NCBI GenBank assembly: GCA_020631735.1
Contig: CM036170.1
Location: forward strand, 69,145,737 to 69,209,736
DNA from: Saccharum officinarum
Taxonomy: Eukaryota > Streptophyta > Magnoliopsida > Poales > Poaceae
Length of the DNA stretch: 64,000 nt
Direction of reading: 5' to 3'
Part shown: piece by piece, positions 1 through 10,930 of the stretch
Position numbering within the stretch: the first letter of the stretch is position 1
How the letters are laid out: every line of letters begins with the position of its first letter
Program-made: the position numbers and the translations under genes
Notes under the pieces: model-generated
The model's input: the letters and a program-made list of their open reading frames with translations, nothing else
What the model was told of the DNA's origin: nothing
Databases searched by the model: none

Positions 1-139
1 ATTGATGTGACGAAGAGAGCGTAAAAATTTAAAATTTAGAAAGGAAGTAAGGAAGGCCTTGGCCTGGATGCTACTGTTACTTACTAGTACTACTAGGTGT
101 TACTGGAGCTCAATACGGACGACAACAGTGTCATCACTA

Positions 140-418
140 GGGCCTTTGTTTTGTTGAGATACCTAAATTCACCCTCAAATTTCACTATGCAAGAAGAAGA
201 TTTCCTATCACATCAAAATGTCGGCACATATATGAAGTACTAAATGTAGATGAAATCAAAAACTAATTGCACAGTTTTGTTCTACTTTGCGAGACGAATA
301 TTTTAAGCCTAATTAATCAATGTTTGAACAATTATTATTAAATAAAAACAAAATTGCTACATTGTGACGCGATATTTACTATGTAAAATTTACCTCCAAA
401 TTTTGGTATCTAAACAAG
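140..418. repeat. Tourist-like MITE
   Basis: The ends are inverted copies of a GGGCCTTTGTTTTGTT / TTTGGTATCTAAACAAG type. The interior carries phrases shared with the other MITEs in this window, such as ACTAATTGCACAG and TGCGAGACGAAT followed by TTAAGCCTAATTA. No coding capacity. Family assignment follows the copy at 15363-15687, which has a clean TTA duplication; here the target duplication is not clear. Confidence 0.7.
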
Positions 419-987
419 TTCCCCAGTTCCGCCACCGATCGAGGGCTGACCGACGAAACCGCAGACCTGCCACTCAGCCAGACAGCCACTGGCCCCGGAT
501 ATCTTTCTTTTTATTTTAAAAAAATAATGCAATAAAAAGTTCATTCGTAAATGAGAAATTGCATTGAAAATTTCAAGAAATAATAATGTACATTCGAGAG
601 AGTTCATATAAGAGATAACAAGAATTCTCATAGGAATAAAATATGTATTTGCTGCAGGAGTTAGCTGCTCAATTCATATAATGGATGACAAGAATTCAGC
701 TAGAAATAAATTGTGTATTTACAACCAGAGTTGGTTGCTAATGTTAAGCACCAACACCATATTTACATTCATATCAAAATCCAACCCATAACTCAGAGAA
801 TAACTTTATTTCACAAGAACTATCATTTACCTTATGGTACACATCAAAATTTCCTACGAGTAACAACACGTGCATTGCCACACAGGTTTTAACCAAGTTG
901 CAGCAGCTTTTCCATCAAGATTTCGATCCTTCTCCTACCTCGCCTAGTTGGCTCCGGAACACAACGATAGTGTCATGGATGCTACAT
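419..987 (-). other. Probable 3' flank or UTR of the minus-strand gene
   Basis: AT-rich sequence downstream, on the minus strand, of the proposed terminal exon at 988-1045. It holds an imperfect internal duplication around 600-735 (AGATAACAAGAATTC and GATGACAAGAATTCAGC contexts, each followed by a 'gagttagctgct'/'gagttggttgct' phrase). No gene is seen. It may be 3' UTR, but no decisive polyadenylation site was identified. Confidence 0.3.
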
Positions 988-1939
988 TTATTTTCCATTG
1001 AGAGTCATGGTCAAAGACTGTCCAATGGCCTCTACTTGTATCGCCCTAATAAACCATGAAAAAATAGCACATTTACCATGATTGCAAAACAATTCTAGTT
1101 ACAGCTGTAACGCAAACAAATATGCAGTTTGGCATGTACTATCTCCAACTGGTAGATTAAGCACATAATAATCTGACATCATTATGCTGTAAACACCACC
1201 AGGAGGATAGACAGATGGTGACCGCTACTTAGCATGAGAAGTTACACTTAGGGTCTGTTTGTTTAGGCTTTTGATTTAAAAAAAGCTGGCTTCCGTGAGC
1301 TGTTTTTGTGCATTGGTTTTTGAATAAAATAAAACAGGGATCTATTTTATTTGTTCTTTTTTCTTGAACATGTAGGAGAGCTTCATTTTTTTCTTCTTAA
1401 TTTAATGATAGACAACTCTCCGTGTTCAAGAAAAAAAAGAATAAATAAAATAGATACCCTTCAAAACAGATTCCATAGAAGCCAGCAAAGTGTCTTCCGA
1501 TTTGCTTTTTATGACCTCTAATACAAATGCAGTGTTTGCTATGTGAAAATCCAATTTCAAAATCTAGCTTTTTGTTCCACCTTCTAGCTTTTGACCAGAA
1601 GACAAAAACATAAGATAAAACCAACAGTAATCCGAGTAAATATTCTTGCCTGGCAGTATCATGATGGACTGCCCGTGACGGCATGATAAGTTGAGTGCAC
1701 TGGAAATACATAAAAGGAACTCTTCCCAATACAGTGAGATCAAAGATTTGGATTAATGATGGATATCCTTTCTTAAAAGCAACAAGTGTGGCTACGAGGT
1801 ACTGAAGTAAATAAAATAAAGCCAAAAGGCTCACCTCTAGATATTCTGCTTTTGCTCCAAAGGATGCCTCAAGAACCTCAGCTTCTTTCTTCAGTCTTCT
1901 TATCATTTCAAGATCAGAGCATGCAGCCTTTGGATCCTC
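988..1939 (-). CDS. 3' exons of an unrecognised gene
   Basis: Three exons join in one frame on the minus strand. Exon a, 1939-1835, is exactly 35 codons, phase 0, with AG before and GTGAGC after; it reads EDPKAACSDLEMIRRLKKEA and continues as a charged helix. Exon b, 1699-1650, is 50 nt, preceded by a pyrimidine tract and CCAG and followed by a GC-type donor (AG|GCAAGA). Exon c, 1045-988, completes the split Arg codon and ends with AIQVEAIGQSLTMTLNGK and a TAA stop. The phases fit without adjustment, which is the main support. The intron between b and c holds a hairpin repeat. I do not recognise the protein. The likely next upstream exon is at 15203-15083, on the far side of the LARD insertion, so this may be the stranded tail of a disrupted gene. 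Whether it is still transcribed cannot be seen. Confidence 0.45.
1339..1457. repeat. Long inverted repeat (foldback MITE core)
   Basis: Two arms of about 40 bases (roughly 1339-1384 and 1415-1457) are near-perfect inverted copies: CTATTTTATTTGTTC plus a T/C run and TTGAACA on the left, and its complement on the right. The loop is about 30 bases. The surrounding 'gggtctgtttgtttaggctttt' looks like the outer end of a grass MITE. It lies inside an intron of the minus-strand gene model. Confidence 0.65.
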
Positions 1940-2856
1940 CTAACCAGAGTTGGAACTGGAAACATGTAATTCTTGAAACAAAATTTCTAACTTAACTAAA
2001 GTTTCTTCAACACTTTCAAGTGAATGCAATGATTAAAACAAATTTCGTCAATGCTTCAACTGAAGATAGCATCTATTTAGAGGCAACTATCATCATTAAC
2101 TTCAAATAAGCACACGAAATATGCAAAAAAAAAGATTTAATTGCACATGATGTCTATCCACCATGTATGCAGTTATACATCCTTTCACTCAAGTAGATCT
2201 TTCAATACACCTAAGAGCATGTAGAATTGCCACCTCTTCAACACTACAATAGTGCCACCTTGACCATCTAATACATGTGCAATACTGCAAATGATGTATG
2301 TAAGTTTGTTACCTCTTATAGATAAGAGACTGTCTCTTAGATGTTTGCTGGGTACATTGTGGTGACCAAATATTTACATACCCTTTTCTGCCTTCACATT
2401 CGAATGGTTCTCAAGCCATGAGCTCAAAAGTAGTGTTCAAATTAGAGTGCTACACTAAAATGGCATATACGTACGAATGGAGGGGGCATTATATTACCTG
2501 TACAGGGTGGTGGGCGGAATACAAAGAGCCACTGTTAGTTGGGTTCTCAAAATTGAAAAAAAATCTACAGGTTATCCAGCAATATAATAAGAAGGCACAT
2601 TATCCTCAAGGGTGATCTAGAAACAAAATAGCAGTGAGCCATTTTCTCTGCTGTATCTGCGTAAAGCTGCATCATCAGGTAGCAAAACAATAAGGAAAAA
2701 AACTTAGGAAGGGAAAATCAAGCCTCTCACCTTTCACTTTAACTCCGATGATATTGCTATGTGTCTTCCCTTCAGCTCCAAGCAGAACAAACAGCACAAC
2801 CATCCATTAGATTCATAAGCATCTCTAAAGAATCCAACCAGACAATTGTACACCAA
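1940..2856. other. No gene seen; presumed intron DNA
   Basis: AT-rich sequence with many stops in all frames. I found no convincing exon, RNA gene or repeat boundary. If the minus-strand gene model is right, this is part of the intron between the exon at 1835-1939 and the exon interrupted by the LARD. Confidence 0.3.
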
Positions 2857-3067
2857 GGCCCGTTCACTTCCCATGCATACCCAAAATATTTCCTCTTCCA
2901 TCCATCACATCGAATCTTTAGACGTATGCATGAAACATTAATTTGTCTGTAAATGTCGAGACGAATCTTTTGAGTCTAGTTAGTTCATGGTTAGACAAAT
3001 TTTGCCAAATAACAACGAAAGGTGCTACAGTAACTTTTCACCCACTTTTCACCAACTAAACACACCT
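2857..3067. repeat. Tourist-like MITE, decayed
   Basis: Starts GGCCCGTTCACTTCCC and ends CACCAACTAAACACACC. The interior contains CACATCGAATCTTTAGACG and GAGACGAATCTTTTGAGTC, the signature of the MITE family seen elsewhere in this window. It is noncoding. Confidence 0.7.
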
Positions 3068-3068
3068 C

Positions 3069-3216
3069 AAGTGGCGCAGGTCACCCCCGCGGCGGCAGAG
3101 CACGACGAGGATGGTGTTGCATGAGATGACGTCACTTACGTTATGAAGTGGCGCAGGTCACCCCTGCGGCGGCAGAGCGCGACGAGGATGGTGTTGCAGG
3201 AGACGGCGTCGCGGAT
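3069..3216 (-). repeat. Two-copy GC-rich tandem duplication (period 77 bp)
   Basis: Copies start at 3069 and 3146 with the same AAGTGGCGCAGGTCACCCC and differ at a few bases. The second copy ends at the LARD target site. On the minus strand, the frame that continues from the exon at 15083-15203 reads SSATPSPATPSSSRSAAAGV and then stops. Another frame reads DAVSCNTILVALCRRRGDL, which superficially resembles a pentatricopeptide repeat. I cannot decide between these readings. Confidence 0.6.
3212..3216 (+). repeat. Target-site duplication CGGAT (left copy)
   Basis: CGGAT directly precedes the 5' LTR and is repeated directly after the 3' LTR at 15083-15087. A five-base duplication is usual for LTR retrotransposon integration. 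Confidence 0.92.
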
Positions 3217-3488
3217 TGTAACACCCTTGGTGTTACGAACTCGATTAGCACCGGTTTAGATCCCAGAAATATTCGTAACGAGCTCTTGGGTTTTAGACTC
3301 ATTCTGCACATGAGTTAACAAAGAAGATCGTTTATGTCTCACTTTTATGATTAGAAGGAATCAAATAAAGAAGCAAGTCCAGATGCCTTGGTGTTTAAAA
3401 TTTGCTTGTTAGATTTTTTTTAACAAACCAAAAAGAGGTAGGTGGTTTTACTTGTTTAGACATGGAACACAGTTTTTATTATTATTAA

Positions 3489-3534
<46 letters not shown>

Positions 3535-3540
3535 ATTAAT

Positions 3541-3629
<89 letters not shown>

Positions 3630-6600
3630 CACTTGTATGTAGTACTTAATAAATATTTGAAGTGCAGGTCTAGTAGGTGAAAATGCGACCTTTGTTTCGG
3701 TAGGTAAATATTGTTCAATTGCATTTGGGTAGCTCAAGAATGGAATTAGGACGCTGATTCCAGTTTCTTGAACGATTTTTGCCTAGTACGAAAGGCTTTT
3801 TGGACGATGCGGTTTGACATTTAAATTGTGAATAATTTTCGTAAAGCTTGTCTCTGGTTCCGGTGGTCGGCGGTTTTGATCGTGGTCGTGATCACCGCGC
3901 ACCTCGGCCCACACTGCGCGTACGGCCACGCCGCGTGCGAGCTGTGCCGCGCTCCAGCCGGCACGGGCCGCTTGCCTGCCTGCGTTGGCCGGCCCGGACC
4001 TAGCGCGCCTGTCCGGCTACGTGCTGTTGCCGCTGCACCGCGCTGCTGCTTTGCGTGTGCGCCGCACTGGAGTCGCCAACCGCCGCGCCGCGCGCGTGTT
4101 GCGAGCTATGGCCGTGACTGCCATCGCTTGGTCGACGTGGTGACATCCCACCCCTCCGATTTTTCCCCCCATGACACGCCTTGGCGGTTGCCACTGCTGC
4201 CATGCCGGTCGTTGACCCGGTAGCCATGCCGAAGTGACGCCCTGATCTGCCCGCCACGCGCCGTTGTCGCCTGGACGCGCGCTGCGCCTTCGGTCGCGTC
4301 CTGTCCGAATTTCCCCGCTAGCCGACGTTGTCGTGCAGTCCTTGCTCTGCTGCGTGCACGTGAACTGGTCGACCGCCGCTGCCGTTTCTTATGTGAGGAG
4401 TTCGGCGTTTCCATTCAATTGCTCACTCTAGGGGGTAGCTGAGGGAGTCAGCTAGCCGCTCTACCGCGTCGAGCCGCCGCTGAGCCCTTCGCCTCACTAA
4501 TTTAGCGTTTTGCTCGCCGCCGGCCATGAGAGCCACCGCAGCCCGGTTGAGGGAGGTAAAGCCCGAGAGTTCGATTGCTCATAGCCTTGGACCTATCGTG
4601 GCCTCCGGTACCCGGTGCTCGCGCTGTTTGGGTCAGGGCGTTCATCGGCACGAGCTGGCGCGACCGGGGCTGTTCAGAGCGCCGCCGTACCGCCCGCCCG
4701 CACGTGGCCAGCCCTCCACCATCGCCCTCTGCCCCAACCGTCAGCACGGCTTGCCTCGAGGTGAGTTAGGGATGCTCTCACGCCGTCTATACTGCCCTCT
4801 CGCCGCCCTGAATGGCCGGAACAGTCGCGCCGCCGTGCGGATTCGCCGCCGTCGGAGTTAGGCTCATTAGTGCACCGTTTGGCTTCCAATCACCGCCTTC
4901 GGGATGGATTTTTGCTTCGCAACGCTCGTCGGCCTGCTAGTTTGGCCGGTGCCTCGCTCTGTTCTCCGGAGTAGCCGAGCAGTGCCAGCCGGAGCGGCGC
5001 CGTCACACGCAGGGAGCCCTGGGGACCATCTCTTTGTGAAGACGAGTCTGTTGGGGGTGTTTGTTGCGAAACGCTCCTCTAGTGTAATAGTGAACCGAGG
5101 CTCCGCGTAATAACTTGCTTCGATGAGGGCTATTTTGCATTTGTGCGCGTGCGGGGCGGGCTAGCTGGGCCGTTGCTGGGCTGGTTTCGTCACTCGCGGC
5201 CGTGCCCCGGAATGGGCCAGACCTGGCCGCTGGGCCGTTTGGGTGGTCGCCGGTTTTCTCTGGTTTTAATATATTTTGTAATTTCCATTCTAAGATAAAC
5301 TTGTAAAACCAATATCTAGATATGCAGGAATCCTAAAATTATGAAACCAATTTTGTTAGTTTCCTAAAAACCTGATCTAACTGTTAGTATGCTTTTAGCC
5401 ACATAGTTGTATAATATTTGCAAGAGTTCGCTAATTATTCTAAAATGTTTAATGTTGCTAAGAATAAACTTGTGAGAATTTTGTAAGGAAAATGATAAAC
5501 GTGTTGACTCTAAAAAGTTTACAGTAAACTCCCAATATCATTATATGCTCGCTGTAATTTTTTATAGCTCCAAAATACTTAGTTGGTAGGATAGCTAATG
5601 AGCCTAGTTGAAATATCTATTAAATCGATAAAATGAATAAAGCAACGTATTGGGTTCATATGACTAAATACTTGTTGGGTAAATGATGTCTTATTCAACA
5701 ACTTGGGTACGCAGCTTAGTGCGTTAGAGTTAGCTCGTGAGCTTACGAGGCGTACCGTGTTCTCCTAATTGCAATTATCGTTGCATATTTACGTCTCTGC
5801 ATTGCATCCACGAATGTTATAATAGGAGCGATGGTGGATCACAGAGTCACCCGGAGGCAGCAGAAAAGATGGTGCCTGGATGATCGTGTCATCGTGATGA
5901 AATGCTAACTTTGGTTATATATCTTACCCAGGCAAGCCCCGGTGCATAACCCCTATTATTCTGCACTTTATTTTATGCTTATGCATTAAGTTTAAAGGAG
6001 TTGAATGAAACCCACTTGCATATATATATATATATATATCCTGATCCCATGCGTCTTACTAGTATGACAGGATCGTGTAGATTGCTATGCTACAGGATTC
6101 CGGTAGAAGTCGAGTGATTTCCTGTCGCTCGCGAGAGATAGGAATATCTTATTGTTACTATTATCATGTTGCCATCACATGGAATATAAATGTACATGGA
6201 TAATTGGAGACCGGGCGGAACGGCTGGATGGACTTGGACCTGGTTGGGCAACAGAGCGGGGCTCTGGTTGCATTTGTTCCGCCTGTGTCAATTAAGGACC
6301 GTTCGTTGCATGGACCCTGGTCAAGTCACAGATCTTCTTATCCCGAGCATATACTAGCGGATGGGGCTAGGAAGACTTGTTACTCTCTTGTCATGGGCTC
6401 TGGCTCTTTCCGGACCGACTGATTGGAGGCGGGGATAGGTGGAGGTCTTAGCACCGTATTGAGGCCGGGCCTCAAGTACGGGAGCTAGGAGTCCAAGTTT
6501 GGACGGGGACCTGGAAACCCGTGACAGGAGGAGAACGGGTTGGTCTTGCTTGTGCCTGGGGTACAAGCGAGGCGTGTGTTTTTCGAGGTACCCAGCTGAG

Positions 6601-7414
6601 CACATTGATTCGCGAATCGCCGTTTCTGCGTGACGGTATGGCTTGACTACGCTCTGGCATCGTAGTAAGAACTGGCAGTTGAAAGATGAAGAAATGGTTC
6701 CTTTTGCTCAACCCTACTTGATTATAGACTAGGTGCTTACACAGAAGGTTGGATAAGAAATAAAATACGGCTATTAAAAGTAAGAAATTAAGGACACACT
6801 CTTAGTGCTGCTTCTCGCAAACAAGAACCCACAAGCCAGAAAGCCTTGCATAATCCTTGGAGTCTTTTTCTTCCCTCCTGACGGGTAAGTCTTGCGGAGT
6901 ACAATTGAGTACTCAGGGTTTGTTCTACCCTGTTGCAGGTGACAGGTGCTGATAAGCTGACACTTGTGTGTGGAAACCTCCTGGTGGGCTCAGCGAGGAT
7001 TTCCTTTGCGATGCGGAGTAGAGTTATTCATTGAAACTCTCACAAAAAGTTTTACACGAAAAATCCTAGTAATCTATTATCATTTCATGCATTTAAACGT
7101 CCTTCATGTTAATGTTTAACTTGTCATTAAATGGTTTCAGTTCCGCTGAACTCTGATAATATTTTTTTAGTTTGATGTTATAACTACATAATGAATTACT
7201 CTGATATTATACTAAAAGTGATGTAAGAAATGGTAAGGATGTTGTAAGCTTTACTCTCTCATTTGTGATCCTGATGTAAAAATGTGGATCTTCGAGTTCT
7301 CCCTTGCGGTGTGCTCGACGGAATCACTTGGTTTAGTGTTCTCCCTTGGGTACTTAGGGTCTAATGGAAGACGAGTACTCTTGGGAGGGTATTAGATTAG
7401 GAGATTCTGCCACA
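3217..7414 (+). repeat. 5' LTR of the LARD
   Basis: Starts TGTAACACC and ends ATTCTGCCACA. The first bases form a perfect palindrome (GTAACACC-ctt-GGTGTTAC). It contains an AAT microsatellite, a GC-rich block at about 3850-5250, an AT-rich block at about 5280-5700, and a conserved segment with GGGTAAGTCTTGCGGAGTAC near 6885. The ORFs in the GC-rich block are not shared in frame with the related solo LTRs and I do not regard them as genes. Confidence 0.93.
3477..3627. repeat. ATT/AAT microsatellite with strand switch
   Basis: A run of ATT units switches through a few ATTAAT junctions to a long run of AAT units, making a partly self-complementary tract of about 150 bp. The 3' LTR copy (11206-11305) has only AAT units, so the tract changed after integration. 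Confidence 0.95.
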
Positions 7415-7416
7415 GG

Positions 7417-7428
7417 TGGTATCAGAGC
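7417..7428 (+). promoter_or_regulatory. Primer-binding site (tRNA-iMet)
   Basis: TGGTATCAGAGC lies two bases after the 5' LTR end. It is the standard complement of the 3' end of plant initiator methionine tRNA, which primes minus-strand DNA synthesis of LTR retrotransposons. Confidence 0.93.
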
Positions 7429-8146
7429 ATAAATGAGGCAATAAAGCTTCGAAATCCTTCCTAAATTAAAAATTTGACAATCAAACCTTTTCAAAAAGTT
7501 AGGACGTTTGCATACGAAGTTAAATAAGTATGCCCTATTACTATGGTTATGTATCCAGGATAGATGGCACCTTGCTGACCTAGTTAGGCTTAATCCAGTT
7601 TTCTGCAGGTACCCTAACCCCGAGACTAGTTCGCTAGCATCGACTAGCTTCAGGGAGAGCACGATGTGCCAAAACTCTAAAAAAACGGTTGCCCTATATG
7701 TCGGTAATAGTGTGAGGACCGATAGGACGTGCATTCATGCATACGCTGTTGTGCAATAGTTGTTGAGGTCGACCAGTCTCTATCAGTGTAGCCACGATGG
7801 TGCTGTAGTCTCGTGCGGCGCGCACGCCTGTTGGTTCACGCCTGTCTGGCCCATACGTTGTCGTACCCCTTCTGCGCTCTTGTCGAACCTCTGTCTTACA
7901 GCCGTACTAGCCCTTTATGACCCTGGTTACCGCTCGTCGTGCGCGTGTGGAGATCTTGCTGTTCATTTTTACTGGCCCGTGCATGGCTCTAGGATGGACT
8001 TCGACAGGACCTCTGGCCGCTCTGCCTTTATATGAGGGCAGACTTAGCCGTTTGGAACCATCTTTCGGTGCATCCCAGCTCACTTAGCTGTTTCCCCTTA
8101 AAGCCAATTTCTCTTCAAGCCCTCCTTGTACCACCACCCGCCAAGG
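7429..8146 (+). other. LARD leader, no gene seen
   Basis: Internal leader between the primer site and the ORF. Short ORFs on both strands are unconvincing. Presumably untranslated RNA leader, possibly with packaging or dimerisation signals, though no motif identifies them. Confidence 0.5.
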
Positions 8147-9055
8147 ATGGCAGGAGTTTGGGTTAGCAGCTACTGCCTAAACACCGAGGGTTTTCCCAAA
8201 ATCCTGTATGCCACCCTCCAAAGACTCGGCGTTCGGGAGCGTCCCGAGTATGAGGGTCGTGAGTACATGAAGCATGGCACAGAGCGATGCAAGGTCACCG
8301 TCTACATCGGCAAGAGTGAGGAGTTTCCTGACATCACTGAAGCCTGGAATGTGACCGCAACCGGGTTTCGCTTCGGTGACACCTACCAAGTTGCGGCCCG
8401 CAAAGCTCTGCGGCATCTCTGCCAGATCTATGAAGGGCCCATTGCTCGTACTCCCATGCGATTCTTTCCCCCTTGGGACAAGAATCGGCGGGTATGGAAG
8501 GCCCGCATGGAGGCTTTGCAAGGTCCAGACGTGCAAGAGGACAACCCGACCGTGGTGCACCTGATCACGTACTTGCTTGCCCTGGATGAGCAGTACGACC
8601 GGCAGGCCTCGGAGCTAAGGGAGTGTCTCCGCCGAACTGAGGAAGCCGAGATCTTCTCCAGGATGCTCGAAGTGCAGCTTGCTGAAGCCCATGCCAATCT
8701 AGCAGCCGCGGAGAGTCGAGAGGCGGCCATGGCGGAAGCCGTCCAGGTGGATCAAGACCGTCATGCCCAGGAGCTAGAGGACGCCTATCTTGCCACAAGG
8801 GCCAAGCGGAGGACACTCGCCACGGAAAGGCAGGAACCCTTAATCTTGGAGGGAATCCCTGTCCATCCGCTGGAGAGAAGGAGGACTGGTGTTGCTGTAC
8901 CGCCAGCACCTCCACCCACGGAAGTCTCAGAGTTAGAGCCTTTCTTTCCCCTCACCCAGCCACTGCCAGGAAAAGAAGCGGATCCGCAGCCCAGTGCAGC
9001 AGAAGAGCCCCAAGAGCCTAGGAATGTAGTCGTTCACCCCGACGAAGTGGATTAG
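8147..9055 (+). CDS. LARD-encoded protein with dsRBD-like N-terminus and coiled coil
   Basis: A 302-codon ORF, the only sizeable one inside the LARD. I chose the ATG at 8147 because it has A at -3 and G at +4; the frame is open a little further upstream but has no ATG. Residues about 17-93 follow a helix/three-strand/helix order: PKILYATLQRLG, then a strand-rich part with CKVTVYIG, then TGFRFGDTYQVAARKALRHL. The last part has the AA..AL..L spacing of the second helix of a double-stranded-RNA-binding domain, but lacks that family's usual lysines. Next comes a basic linker with RFFPPW, then about 150-225 of Glu/Arg/Ala-rich coiled coil, then a Pro- and acid-rich tail. No zinc knuckle and no gag, protease or polymerase motif is present. 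I recall similar hypothetical proteins as common in grasses but do not know a function. A gag-like or RNA-binding role is inference. Confidence 0.7.
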   Translation: MAGVWVSSYCLNTEGFPKILYATLQRLGVRERPEYEGREYMKHGTERCKVTVYIGKSEEFPDITEAWNVTATGFRFGDTYQVAARKALRHLCQIYEGPIARTPMRFFPPWDKNRRVWKARMEALQGPDVQEDNPTVVHLITYLLALDEQYDRQASELRECLRRTEEAEIFSRMLEVQLAEAHANLAAAESREAAMAEAVQVDQDRHAQELEDAYLATRAKRRTLATERQEPLILEGIPVHPLERRRTGVAVPPAPPPTEVSELEPFFPLTQPLPGKEADPQPSAAEEPQEPRNVVVHPDEVD

Positions 9056-10380
9056 TCGTCCTAGGGGAGATGTAACCATAGTTGGTAGTGTTTTTCATCA
9101 CTGTCCTCCAGTGTTGTAATCTTTCCGTTATGTTCTGTCCGTAGTTGTTATGACCGTCAGGTCGTAGGATGCAAGTGATGTGTCGAGCATGAGAGAGTGA
9201 GTGCCTGTATGTTGCACCCTGTACGACCTTTGGAATGAGTGTTTGCTTATCTGTTGTGTTGATTACGTCAAGTTGCCTTTCGGCCGTGATAGACGTGCTT
9301 AGGGTTCTTGAGATGACCGCAAGCAGGTTGCAAGAGGAACAGTTTCAGATACAGCAGATCAGCCGCGTTTGAATGACAGAGGATACTGTATCAACTAATT
9401 GTGGATGTCCCAGTAGAACACTTGAACCCCCTTGATTTAAATCCGCCTTGGGATTTATTTTACTTGTTCCTTGTTTTGAAAAGGAACCCTTGTTGCTTGA
9501 AATTACTTTGCAATTCTTTTCTAATTCTGTGGTCTATGGCCCCACTGCTCTTACTGCGAGTAAGTTGGTAATAGTTGCCTGGTTAATAGCTTATGGTGCC
9601 GCGACGGAACCGAGGGCCACCTGTGGATCGCGACCGCACGGTTGTGCTGCTCGGCGCGCGCTGGTATCGAGGTTGTTGACCAAGCACTTTTACCAAGTTA
9701 CACCGTAGTGCCACTCTTGCTACAGATATTCTCCTTGGTAAAAACATCCTGGTGTTCTAACGGAAAATCCACAACGGTTTGATGGAGTAGTACTCTCACA
9801 ATTATGACCGAGATAGTGGGGTTTTGGAAGAAGCAAGTATGTTCTGATCTCAGGCTATATGAAAGGCCAGTGCAAGCTGGATTCAAAAGGAAAAAGAAGA
9901 GAGAGAAGATCGATGAGGAAAAGTTAGCCCTCTTGTAGTCTGGAGTAATTGGAACACCGAGGTGGTGTTGCCCCTGTGCCCGGTGATCGCTCTAAACTTG
10001 CCGGGTCGCTGTCACTGTGTGTCCTGCGGGAGCCATCGGTGGTCGGACCCACGCGAGTCGTGCTCGCATGGCCGCGGCATGGCACCGCACTCGCCTCGCC
10101 CCTTGCACTGTACGCTCCTCTTTTCCCCATCACTTGTGTCGGCTCTCGATTTTCACCCTCGTTCCCGTACCGGACCCCCCTCTCTCTCGTTTCTCCTCTC
10201 GCTGGTGTGTCGCTCGCACGCCTCCTTGCCGAGCGAACCCATCCCGTCCTTTCTCCTTTTTTTCCCCACTCAAAGCTCGCATAGGGAGTGCACCATGGCG
10301 ATATTGTTCCCCACCTCGTGTTCCACTGGTGATCCCCCCACGCCGCCTCCATTTTCGGTGCGTTGCGCCACCACCTCCGT
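9056..10380 (+). other. LARD interior downstream of the ORF
   Basis: About 1.3 kb with no supportable gene. 9950-10380 is C/T-rich on the plus strand with many CTC and CCC runs, so overlapping ORFs on both strands are open by composition. The segment resembles a pyrimidine-rich promoter or 5' UTR block of a grass gene. Confidence 0.5.
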
Positions 10381-10385
10381 CCACC

Positions 10386-10640
10386 GGTCTATAAATGCCA
10401 CCTTGTTTGCCTCTCCTCCATCCCGCCTTCAGATCTGAAGTAGAGCTCATAGAATTGATCTTCTCCGTCCGTGCTCCGGTGGGAGAAGTTCGGGAGCTGT
10501 CGAGAAAGTAGAGTCAGAGGCAGGGTTACGAGATCCAGCCGTTGCTTGCAGATCTAAGGTCACCAGCCTTAGGTGATGGTGTAGCTCAGAAAGAAGGGAT
10601 CTGTTTTCCATCGAAGGTGTTCAAGTTCTTCTCAGGTTAG
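10386..10640 (+). promoter_or_regulatory. TATA box and 5'-UTR-like segment inside the LARD
   Basis: TCTATAAATGCC at about 10389 sits in a pyrimidine-rich context and is followed by a C/T-rich leader-like stretch (CTCTCCTCCATCCCGCC). Near 10636 is TCTTCTCAG followed by GTTAGTTAGG, which resembles a splice junction. The arrangement looks like a captured gene promoter and first exon, pointing into the 3' LTR. Promoter activity is inferred. Confidence 0.4.
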
Positions 10641-10930
10641 TTAGGTTTAGGGTTTGCGATGTTCGAGGTCTCAGTCTCTTGTTTCTGGATCTGCTGGGCA
10701 TACGCCATGTTCTGGATAATCGTTTTCCTATTGCTTCTCCACTGTCCCCGCCTTCGTCGTTTTCTAGAGAGGTTGTAAGTTGTATCAGTTGTTCTTAGCC
10801 GCAATGCCTCTAGATCCCCGAGTGTTGTAGTCTTCGAAGCTGTGTAATCTCCTTTGGTAATCTCTGCTAGAAGTGAAATCGAGCTTCCCTTTTCTGTTTC
10901 TCGCTCTGAATCTCGGGACGAGATTCTTTT

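Noticed and set aside
3100..3216. Pentatricopeptide-repeat gene fragment
   Set aside because: Only about 20 residues per copy fit loosely; another frame continues the adjacent exon, so the PPR reading is not supported.
3452..3737. ORFs of poly-Ile, poly-Leu and poly-Tyr
   Set aside because: Translations of the AAT/ATT microsatellite on both strands; no non-repeat coding sequence.
3828..5110. Several ORFs of 60-130 codons on both strands, duplicated at 11505-12786
   Set aside because: They lie in the GC-rich block of the LARD LTRs, overlap in many frames and contain no domain; LTR composition explains them.
9949..10450. Overlapping ORFs of 106-158 codons
   Set aside because: Pyrimidine-rich composition keeps several frames on both strands open; Ser/Pro- or Arg/Gly-rich products only.
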